A program made the position numbers and the translations under genes. A stretch of DNA of 64,000 bases from NCBI RefSeq assembly GCF_030936135.1, contig NC_082619.1, positions 4,281,208 through 4,345,207 on the forward strand. Direction: 5' to 3'. Source of the stretch: Gavia stellata. Its lineage: Eukaryota; Chordata; Aves; Gaviiformes; Gaviidae. This document shows positions 14,799 to 26,700 of the stretch, one piece after another. The notes beneath the pieces are model-generated. The model was not told the DNA's origin. It did no database searches and saw only the letters and a program-made list of their open reading frames with translations. The stretch's first letter is position 1, and the number at the start of each line of letters is the position of its first letter.

Positions 14799-17700
14799 GT
14801 TGGTATGAAGTAATAAATGTTAAAACGAGTAAAAGAAATTAGTGAATTTAACGTTTAAGATTTTAGCCGTTAGAATGTGGAATGTTTAAACAGGGGCATT
14901 GTCTGAAAAGCACTAGCAGAATTACTGAGACACTATTTAAGTGCTGTAAATAAGCAATCCAGAAAGAAGCCTTGTCTGAGAGAGTTTGTGATATCCAGTA
15001 ATAGCAAAAAAAGGTGAGAGAAAGGAACCACTACTCTCTCCACCCTAGCACCTAAACAGAAAACTGAGAGCTGCCTTTTCAAAAATGTTGAACAATTTCT
15101 AGTGCTCTCCTCCCTGTGTTTTGTACACCAAAAGTCAGAAAGACAGAAGCAGTGACCCAGGTTAGATCTTCAGAGCCCCAGTCTGAAACTAAAAACCAAT
15201 TTTCTGTATTACTTAGTAGTGGTAATGGGCTGCAAGTGAGACAGTGCACCTCTCTGCCTGACCTGCCAGAGCTGATTTTTTCCATAAAGGGAGAACAAAA
15301 GGGAGTGAGGACAGGGGAAGCTAATGTTGCTGAAAAAAAATATGTCTTTATCTGTCAATCTAACATTTCTTTCTCTCTCTCAGGCTGTTCTCCCATGTGG
15401 GTGACCCGTTCCTTGATGACACCCTGCCTCGGGAGTACGTCCTCTACCTGCGCCCCACCGGCCCCCTGGCTCAGAAGCTGTCTGAGTTCTGGCAGCAGTC
15501 AAAGCAGATCTGTGGGAAGAACAAAGCTCACAACATTTTCCCACATATCACCCTTTGCCAGTTCTTTATGGTAAACCAGACCTCCTCTTTCTGTTGCCTT
15601 TATGCATGCATTCATGAGCAGCCCTTGCCAGGTCCAGAATGGAGATGTTACACGCTTCATTCAGTCACTGCAGAAGGGTTTGTGCTCAGGAGTTCGGGGG
15701 GGTTGTTACCACAACTGCCTGATGCCTGGGCTTGTTGAGGAGGTAATTGGTTTTTAAGCGGGTTGTTTTCAGGGAAGAGCAGCAGCAGCAGACCAAATTC
15801 TCATCATCTCAAGTGATCGTTACCATGAGAATAGACAGTGTGTGTGGGGGGGTGAGGTTAGGAAGGTCGCTTGGGGATAGCTGATCCTGCTTTGAGGACA
15901 AGGGAGGGGCAGATGATTTCTAAACATACCTTCTTCTATGACCCTGTGCTGCTTCTCACTGCATAACAGCAAAAGTAGACTATTCACGCCCATGCACCCA
16001 AGCCTTTCCTTTCTCTACCGAGTGCACTAGAGAGCTAAGCACAGGCGTAAGGAATGATTCTCCACCTGAGAAATGCTTGTCCCATTTCCTTTGGCAGTGT
16101 GAGGACAGCAAGGTCGATGCTCTCACTGAAGCTCTGCAGGCCACTGTGATGCGGTGGAAATGCAAATTCCCTGCCCCTCTGCCTTTGGAGCTCTACACGT
16201 CCTCAAACTTCATTGGGCTTTTTGTCAAGGAAGAAAGTGCTGAGGTGCTCAAGAAGTTTGCTGCAGACTTCGCTGCAGAGGCTGCTTCTAAAGCAGGTGA
16301 GTGACTATGCCGGCAGCTACAAAGAATTCATGGCTTCATCAAGGCTTGGGCATTTGCAGAAACCAAAGTTTTGATGGCATGAAGAAATGAAGCTTGTGAA
16401 GCCAATACCTGGTTTTTACAAGTGGCCTGAAGGCTAAAAGCCCAAGAGGAACACCCCACTGGGTGCTTTGGGTTTCAGTGCTTTTTCAGTTGAAAGATCA
16501 CCTCACGCTTAGTCTCAAGTGTTATCTCCTGAAAGGGAAGTTGACATTTGGTGGTTCCTTAACCTTTCAGATAGACGCTCTGTCTGCAAGGCTGAGCATT
16601 TCCTGCTCCACTCGCTACCTCAAGCCACTGTCACAATACTTTCCTCAGCTATGTAAAGGCTGTGTTTGGTTTTTTGCTGCATTTCTGACATGCAAACAGG
16701 GCTCGTGAGAAGACCTCAGGTACCCCAGTAACCTAGGAGGCAACCTGTTCAAATAGCCCTATCTCAGTACCGACACAGCTGGCTCCTGCCCGGTCCTCTG
16801 CTGCTTCTGGAGGGGGGAACCCGTCAGGAGCCAGGAGAGGGGTGATAACCAGAGCTCCCGTGCTCTGACGGTCTCTGCTACTGAACGGGCTCTCCAGGTG
16901 TCCTCCGATTACCTCTAAACTTGGAAGTCAGAACAACATCGGAACACTATAATAGCTCCCTGACTAATCCTCCCACCCTCCGTCGCTGTAGCACTCAGCC
17001 TGGACTAGTCACAACACAACCGGTTTAGTCCTTCATTATCACAGGCTTATCCTGGAGTTTAAGTGCATCAAGATACAGCAACTTCTGAGTCCCTGGAGTG
17101 TTTCCGTGCTAGACAGGCACCCCATAACACCATGCAGAACAGCTAGAAGTCTCTGCCCCTGGTTCAGAGGAAGAGATACAGACATGTAGTAGGTTCATCA
17201 CACCTCTGAAATGCATTGCTTTCGCCTGACAGCGACCTAGAACTTTTCTTCCCTTTAGAAGAGGGAGGAAATGGCTGTACAAGTGTTCCCCTGCATAGCG
17301 TAGATGTACCCTCCAAACCAACACAGTCAGAAGGGGCAGTTCTTACCCCAAAAGCACTGACCCAGAAGAAGGAAGCAGCAATGGCTCCCAGCAAGCTTCT
17401 ACACCTGCGACTGCTCCAGTTCAGACAAATTGTTTCTTTCTTAGGGGAAGCCAATTGCTGCATTGCAGTCCACAGCTTGGTCAAGTTATCACTTTAAAGT
17501 CCCTGGGGCTTTTTCAGAGATCCAGAGCATATTTGTTCTTGCTGATCAAAAACCAGATGGATGAGCTTGCAAAGCTACCCCTGGCTGGCACTTGGAGCCA
17601 AGTCTCTGAATAGCTGCAATTTTGCCTGAATAATCAGTCAAATTTAATTGCAATTTTTAGTTGAATAAGCAAGAATAAATTATATGCAAACAATGTACCC

Positions 17701-20700
17701 TATGATTTCCACATCTACTGGAAGAGTCCCAATATTTCACATACTTTCACCTTTCTGCTTCCTGGAATCTTTTCCTAATAAAGGTTCTTTTTCTGCAGGA
17801 TCATTTTGAATCATTATCATATCAATGTCTGTTTCCACAATTTTGGAATACCTCACCCTCAGTGGGCAAACTGGTAATCCAACTAATGCCCAGGGAAAAG
17901 ATTAATCAACTCGCATGAACCTGTAAATTCCATGGATTTGTAATTGCTACTGTAGGAGAGAGAGGAAGGAAGAGTAAAAATTATGATTTTTAACTTGCTT
18001 ATCTTGGAGAGATCCTCACCTGCTAATGAAAGAAAGAACACCCCTTTCCTGGAAAAGTGTCTTTTTTGGCAGAAGACCCAGTGGGTTCAAAATTACAATA
18101 ACTGTTATCACACCATCCAGAAACCCGTTGTTTTCTGAATGCAAATGAGTTTTGGCAGTTTGGCAAGGATGCCTTGCCTACCACCCTGGTGTGACTCAGG
18201 ACTGAATCAGACCACAAATCTCTAATAATTTGATCCAAGGTGCAACATATATAGGGAACTCACATTTCACTTCCCCAAGGCCTTTTCAGAAACTGCCCTA
18301 CAGTTTGTTCCACTTGAGCTATCTTTAAAAGTTCGGCTCCCAGCTCCTGTCAGAGGCGATAGACACCCTTGCACCTTCGAAAAGCTGCTAATCTCGACAG
18401 TCACCTGTTGTTAACTGACATCTTCTTGTTGCAGATGTTCACGTGGAGCCCCACAAGAAGCAGCTCCACGTGACACTGGCCTATCACTTCCAGACCAGCC
18501 ACCTGCCCACACTGGAGAAGTTAGCACAGAACATCGATGTCAAGCTGGGCTGCGACTGGGTCGCCGCGATATTCTCCCGAGACATACGCTTTGTTAATCA
18601 TGAGGTAAATTTTTGGAGCTTGTTTCAGTCCAAAAATTAAAAAAAGAGGACCTAGCAGAGTCGCAGGCCATTTTAGTTGCATTTGCAGCTCGAGAGTGCT
18701 CACAAGCTGAGAGCTGAATGGACTCCCATGTCCCCTGCTGAGAGCTGCACGGACACACAGCACAGACTATACAGACATTAAGGAATTTGCCTCAGGTCCC
18801 ACAAGGACACCCAGAACATAGATCTCCCACATCCCACCAGTCATCTTAACAAACAGGCCATCTTGGCTTTGTTTGCTTTTTACTTATACTGTCTAGACTT
18901 GCTATTTCACCCACCTCATTTCTTGCTGCTTGCGGGAACCATGTCCTGCTGGATTAATTAATTCTAACAATGACTCTCCTCTTAGCTCAAAGTAAGCTGG
19001 TCTGACCTCTCAAGAACCAGGCCAATGAATTAACCTAACCACTATCCATTTCTTCTGTACAGACTTGACATTATTATTAATCACAGCATTTAGTGTCATC
19101 ATGTAAGAACCATTTACCCTCATGGCCTATATACTTCAGTTACTCATATGGATTCTATAACTGCAGCATCTAAGTGTCTTAACATAGTTTTCTTAATAAT
19201 GTTGTTGTCCAACACAATATACAGAAAAAAATGTTATTTCCATTTCGTAGATTGGGATCTTGGGCATAGAGAAACCACGTGTGAGATTCATCTCACCTCC
19301 CTGTAAAGATTCCCCAAGTTAGTCCTCTTAAGTCTGAGCCAGTCTGCAGCTCCCTTTGCACTGAGGCTCGGTGCGGAGGAACAGGCACCTCCAGAAAGTG
19401 AGTCATCTGACCCATCCAAGATGTGTATCTCAGGACAAGATGAATCAATTCTGGAGCAGGGAACCTCCAGAAGGTGCCTGCTCAGGCTTAGGCGGCTAAC
19501 TAGACTCCTAAAGTTGGAATGATTAACGCCACCAAAGTGCATTGTCGAGAATCAGACACACAAAACCTGTGGCAGAGTGGGAAAAAGTTATTTTAGTCCA
19601 GCACACGATACACCACAGAGTAAACACATGCCAAAGCTTCTGGACAGCTGAAGTCTCTCGTGCACGGCACCCTGGCCCAGGCCATGCTTCCCATGCATGA
19701 CAGCCTCCTTTCCTATCCAAAGAGTCATTTTGTCCTTTAGAAGCTGCAAGTAGTCAACACCATCACTGATTGCAAAGGGAGTTGCTGATGAAAACCAGCT
19801 CACATCTTTGCATATCTAACTTCAGGCAGCCATGTGTGAAAGTTTTGGCCTTGTGGTATCAGGTGACAGTGACTAGTTTCCATTTTCCTTTGAAGATACT
19901 ACAGATAGTCTAGGAGGATTAGTGAGCAAACGGGCTGACACTATCAGGAGATCAGAGCTGCTCAACAGATTACGGTTTTTCTTTGCGTGATGCCATTGTA
20001 GAAGTTAGGCTTGGCCAGGGACAGCAACACGTTTGTTCTCCTTTTAAATGGGGGACTGCTGTAGTCATTTCCAAGGAAAGTTACTGATAGACATTTAATA
20101 CGTGTGGATTCCTCATGCTCCAGTGAAGAGAAGATTACAGAATTATACTCACTGATCTTTCCCCCACCTTTTAACTTAATCCTGTTCATGTTAGGAAATA
20201 CAAAGAAAACAACGTGGCCACATCTCAGTATTTGTCACCACCTGTGTTTTTTCCTGTGTGTTCTCATGAACAGTTTTGAGAGCAGGGTGTCACACGGTCA
20301 AACCTGTTAGACCCCTGACAGTGCCTCTGCCTTGTCTTCAAAAGCGACAGCAACAAGGAGAACTGCTCTTTCACTGCCACTAACCCTTAGAGCTGTATAT
20401 ATTCCAGGCCCAATAAGAATTCGGTTCCATTTTTAACCATTTTTAAGGGCACTTAAATTTAAGCACACAGTCATGTTTTTGCTGGCTATAAAAAATCACA
20501 CGCCCCGCTTTCCCTCCTGGTTATCAAAGACATGACTGGAATCAAAGAGGGAAGAGGAGTAAATACCTAGAAAAGCTTTCCAACAGCAAAGAGTGGGAAG
20601 TGGCAGGAATTCCCTGAAGGTAAAGCTTTCCTGGATAAAGCACAAAGTCATGCGTTACAAGGAGAGCTGTTCACACCTTGCTAAGGTTAAAGGTCTGGTA

Positions 20701-23700
20701 TGGGAGTGCTCCTGCCCCGCTCTGCTAAAGGTTCCCTTCCATTAACAATCCTTTCATTCATTTGTGCTTCTCTTTCTCCCCCAGACTCTGCAAGTGATCT
20801 ATCCTTACACCCCCCAGAACGATGATGAACTCGAGCTGGTCCCAGGGGATTTTATTTTCATGTCCCCAGTGGAACAAACCAGTACAAGTGAGGGCTGGAT
20901 TTATGGCATTTCCCTTGCAACTGGCTGTTCTGGGCTACTGCCTGAAAATTACATCACGAAGGCGGATGAATGTGGGACCTGGGTGTTTCATGGGTAGGTA
21001 AAGCTGCTCAGTCCAGTTTTTGTCACTGTAAAAAGGGGGCTTAGCAGCTGGGATTTCACCTGGGTAGGTGAAGAGTCTCCCAGGGCTGCTGAGACGGTCG
21101 CTTGGGGGAAACGTACTGGCACACAAAGCCCCATCTTATAAATAAAGGAAGAGCAGATGCTCTCCCTGCGCGTGGGATTAGAGGACGATGTGATTTATTT
21201 AGCTAAGATGTTACAGCAACTATTACTCATAAGATCACCACTGCTGGTTAACGGAGCAAGAGCAGATGGCCACTGTAGAGCTACTGCTGCGTAGACACCT
21301 CTGTGGTGGGACTAGGATCAGGAAGGTTTAAATTTGAGCATTAATTTGGGAAGCGAGATCTGCTGTGTGAAATCCCCTGGGGAAAAGGACTTGGGATCAG
21401 CAATGTTTCTTAAGATACTTAGCAAGGTTTTTAGAAGCAGTTAGTTGCCTGCCTGTTGTTGGCTTCAATGAGTATGCAGACTATGTTTTGAATAAGGTTA
21501 TGCCTTATGTTTCTTGATTTTGATTGAAATTAGTTAAACAGCAATAAAAAACTAATGCTTGAGGGGTAGGTCTGGGCACTCCTGCAAGGCTGCCTGCACC
21601 TCTAAGCGCCCCAACACCTTCGACAAATCTGGACCATAGGGAGTAGTTTGTATGTAAGAGCACAAGATGACAAGGAGAGGGGAGAGGCCCGTTCCTGCCA
21701 ACTGCCCCCTTGCTAAGCACCATGCAAGTACAGAAGTTTGGTTACAATCACACCAGGGAGCAGGTTACTTACAACAAGAAGGGGTGGAGATACAGAAAAA
21801 AACACAGACAGTTCATATTTCAAATTTCAGTGGGCAAACATGACCTGTGCAGAAACGGAAAGCATTTGGTAACCCGTGTCAGCACAGGACAGCCAGAGGA
21901 ACTGACCTAACTCGGCACGTAGTAGAAACCAATCCAACAACTCCTCAAATCGAGCAAAATGCAGGAAACAAAAGAGCAAAAAGGGCAAGCAGTCTTTTTC
22001 TTCATCTGTGACTTTTCAGGCTTAACATATGCAATGTGGTGAATGACAGATGGAGAGCAGGCACAGGCCAATCATAATTTGCAGGCTGGCTTCCAGATGT
22101 GACTGCCACCGACCACTGCCCTTCTGTAAACCAGCCCTGGCTTAGCGCTGAGTCCTCCCCAACCCAGAAGTCAAGCATAGCAAGAGATCGCTCTCGTACC
22201 CCTCTTGTCACAACCATCTATTCTTTTTTTTCCTGCCCTCTGAGAAATGGACACCACTAATAAAGGGCTTTCATCCTATGTTAACCAAACAGAACAAACC
22301 TATCTATACTGAGCCTGTCACCATCAAACTTCAACTCACCTTTCATTACAAGGAAAGAAAAGACCTTCAGTAACCAGGGCTTAAAGAAATTAAAATCAAG
22401 ACACATGGGCAAAGTCAATCAGAGAGTTTGTGTGAAGACAGGGCTTAATCCAGACCCTCCAATCCCCAATGCAGCAAGACCATCCTTTCTTCCCCTAAAA
22501 TTTGCCAGCCAAAATGGTCTCAGGTCCACATACACTATGGCAGTCCGCTCCAGTGGATTCTGCTTTGTTTTCTTACAGTGCCTGGAAGGGTTTTGAGGCC
22601 TAGGGACTAGCATGGGAAAGAATTACTATTGCAGCAGTAACTAAAAGGAAAGCCAAATGTTTTTAACTCCAGCACCTCTGCCTCCAGACAAGCAAAGAAA
22701 GGAAATGCCCCTTCTCTGACTACCGCTGAAGACTATAAATCATGAATTGGAGCATGCAATATGGAGCATTTATCAAAACCATTATTACATACACAGAAAC
22801 AGTCTCGTTTTACACAACGGCTTCCCACAGGGAATATTACGTTACAGAATGTCATTTGGTCAAAACAATATAGCAAGCTAAGACCAACCTAAGCCCCACT
22901 GCCGTGTAGGCCACGGTATTCACAGTAGGATCCTTGTGGCAAGAGAAGAACAGCACAGATACCTTCATTTCGTAGACATGAAAGTAAGCATGGCAGTACT
23001 CACCGGGACTGCAGGAGAACTGTGGCAGTGAAGGAGATGGGACCCAGCTCACGGTGTTGGACGAAGGCTGCTGCTGGCGGGCGATGCTGTCATCCTGGGG
23101 GCTGGTTTGTGCTGCCTCTGTGGACTCTGCCACGTCCTGTTTCATCCCTGCAGAGGAAGAAGGAAATAACAGCCATGGAGCTTTCCCTCCTAGTCACAAG
23201 AGACTGCATTCTTCAAGTGAAAATCATGCATTATTGAGATCATCATGAAAATACAGCTCACTCTGGGCTGCAGCACCCTGGCTATACCACGCAAGAGATA
23301 TGACAGGCAAAATGCTATTCTGGGATATTTGATCGAGTCTTTAATACAGCAAAATTAGATTGCTGGTTCCTGCACGTTTCACCTGAAAAAGGTTTCCCCG
23401 TTGCACTGCTCAAGTGAGGCAGAAGTTGAACTGTCGCCTTTGCAGGACATGGGTTTTACGGCTAATATCCAAATAGTGCTTCAAGAGCTCTGCCCGGCAC
23501 ACAGACCTTCCTGGCTAGCACTGTACAAACATAAACCAAAAAGATGTCCCTGCTCTATAGTAAGGTCTGTACCTCAGCTGCAGACCAACAAGCTGCCATC
23601 ACTAAGAAGACAAACTTGATGAGCTATTTAATAGGGGAGAACAGCCTTTGCCTTCAGGGCAGAGTTACTGCCCATGAAACCAGGTTGTGTCTTGAGAGAC

Positions 23701-26700
23701 TCCAGGGCCAAATCCTTTCCCTGTCTACCAAAAATAGGAATGGTATCACTTCTGTTATGCAAACTCCAAGGATTTTCCGTACACCTAAACTACATTACTT
23801 TGCTGGCTGTGGCACATCCCTGCATGATTTCTTCTCATGGCAGGAACTGGATCTGCTCGGGACAGTGAGGAGAAACATTCGGTCTCTGATCAGTGCTATA
23901 GGTTGGAAAATAATGGAAGAGAAATTGCTTCAGCATCCCACACAACACAACCCAGATCCTAAGTCTGTGTAACCCATTCTTGCCATCCCCTCAGTAAGGG
24001 TATGCGAGTGAAAAATAACCTTCTGAAACAAGCACTGGACTCTCCTTTGGGGAGGCACTGGCTGTGTTTGTATCAATGTCAGGAGATCTGTTCTGTCTGA
24101 GCCTAGGAGAGAACCTGGCCATAGTTAATGTTAAAAACAAAATACTTTTTCCCCTGTATGGTATCAAGGTGGAAATCCTCTCCTGGTAGCAGCAGAAGCA
24201 ACTGCTGAGCTGAAACAACTTGGAATGGATCCAAACTACAAATCCAGTATTAAAGATACATATGTGTATCTACCTTAAAAGCTCCCCAGCAAACCGCTTG
24301 CAGGGTATTTTCTAAGTTGCCATTCGTGCCTGAAAATTAGCAGGCTACCAAGTCAAAAGAAGAAACTCTCCACCCTCAGCACATGGAGCCCAGAGAAAGT
24401 GGGAAGTCCAGCAAAGATACAAGAATTTACTTGCCCCACAGAAGCCGCAAAAACCAAGCATTCAAGACCACGGGGCTCTCCACATATACATGTAAAGGCA
24501 TATGGCAGAAGTAAGTGTGCTGTCCTTGTATCTGTGGACCCAGCACCACCCAAAAACTAAAACTTGCAATGGTTCCCTGCACTGCTTTTCCATTACCAGC
24601 AAAGCCAGAAATAGTCACCTCTTCTGCCCCAAAAGGGATAGAAGCACTGTAGATATTATACAGCAGTCTCTTTCAGCTCCTCGTGAGAAGCCAAAGCTAT
24701 TCCTTGCCCCTTTAAATAAGCCTGAGAAATCAGACTTGGCACAAGTGCCAGGGGGAGGAAAAACAGCCCTCATTTTTCAAGCTATATTTGGGCCTCAGTA
24801 GGTTTTTTTCCACTCTGTCTTCCTCCCGTTCTGCAACAATGGCTGGTTCATTTTCCCCGGGGATCCCTCTCCTCTAGATAATGATGAGTGATGCAGCAGA
24901 GGAGTCTTTTCCTGCACAGAACTGAGGACTAGTGCTGTTGTGCCATGACAGAGGCCTTTTCTCCATCCTCTGCTGCAGCATCTCCATTCTTCAAGGGGCC
25001 TTTCCTGACTGGGAGGACATTGCCTCCAGGGGCACAGCAGTATCACTGACAGAGCAGTGAAGGCAAGGCATCATTCAGAAGACAGTAGATGTTGTTGTCT
25101 GCCTTCAGTCTCTGTTTGCCAAGCAGAGGAACCGCAAGCCTTTGGGAAAAGCTTCCAAACAATGACCTATGCTTAGAAGATGACTAAGCTGAAATAGCTT
25201 CAGCGGTTTCTGTTTTCCAGCAACATCAAGGAGATACCACTGAAGTCAGACCAGTGGCTCTCCTCCAGACACAGCAAGGGAGTATGCCTTTGCCTCATCA
25301 TCATTCGCAGCAAATCCTAGCATCTATAAATAGGTAGTAAAGCACCCATGGCCTTTTAATAAGGGCTTAAGAGAAAAAGAAAGTCTCAGAAATTGTGCAG
25401 CAGCTCTTGGGGGTAAAGGGAAGAGGGGTAACCAAACAAATCTTTAGTGTTCTCCAGGCCAGCATCCTTAAAAGACTGTCAAATGGGCAAAGCAGGAAAG
25501 GGCTGAGACAGGATGAGGGGCTGCAAGCTGCAACACGGAAGTAAAGACAGAGAGTTCAGGCTCAAGATCCACTTTGTACAGCAACAGAGATGGGGCCTAG
25601 CTAAGAAATTCAGATTCTTCTCATACTGAGCTATTCAAGTTTTCAGGTCAGTAAGGATGTATGTATCTGTGCTAGCTGCACCCGCACTCCAAGCTGACCA
25701 CTTAATACAGCAATAAATGTCTGTTCATGCTCTCTGCTCGGGGCTTAGCCACCCTGGGCTTGGCACACACTAATGCACTCGGGCGGCTTTTGGATCAGAG
25801 TTGGCCTTATCCTGCCAGCTGGAAGTGTGGTCCGAGTGTACTTCTGCCTGCAATATATCACATGCATATATTCTGAGGAGGAGGGTTAGATGTGATTTCT
25901 CACCGCAGTACCCAGTAATATTTCCCTCAGCTTATCCACAAAGCTCTCCTGCCTACATTTAACTCCTCTTCAAGATCCACCACCCCCGTTGCACCTCGGA
26001 GTCATACCGTGCCTAACTCAGAGGTATTTGCTGCCCTGACCTCTGATGCTCTACCTGCATTTCGGCAATGAGAGGAACAGTTCCTTGGAGCAAGCCCAGC
26101 CCTTGTTGGGAACTCACCATAAATAAAATAAATACAGTTACAAGAATTGGTAATGCTAGAAGGTCAGACCTGAAAGAGTAAGAGCAGGAGGCTGGAGCGG
26201 TTATCTGCTGCCAGAGGGCTGTGCAAGGCACAGGGATCAACAGTGCTGTCCCCAGCACGGCTGGTTCTCACCTCCCGCTCCTCTTGCCTGCCAGCACTTC
26301 TCTGCATGGCATCTTCACCTGACTGAATAAGCCAGTAGCTCTGTCTCATCCTTGCACCCTAATTCCACCAGATAAGGGACCAACATCAGGACCACCAGTA
26401 TGGTATTTTTTTCTTCTTTAAACTGGTGCAAATCATACGATCTCACAGAAGATCAGCTCTTTACAAAAATGCAGATGACCTATTTTTGTTCCATTGGTAG
26501 AGGCACTTAGTGTTATTTTAACAGTTATGAAACCCCTCTGAGATTTTATCCTAACTAGGTGCTAGTCAGGAAGCGACTTCTGACATATTTAAGGCATTGA
26601 AAAGTGCAAGCAAAGGCAACTATTTCTGTCAAAGTAAATGACTGTCTACATTAACTGACAATGTTTTTTTTAATGACTAAGCAAATGTAACCCATACAAT

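Noticed and set aside
15116-15574. Open frame covering UBASH3B exon 3 in a shifted frame with its own ATG
   Set aside because: The true protein frame differs and begins at the splice acceptor at 15384; the long frame is a shadow.
24795-25046. Minus-strand frame after a good acceptor-like site near 25040 as a middle exon of the putative antisense gene
   Set aside because: No usable donor lies in the open part, and the phase does not continue exon B.
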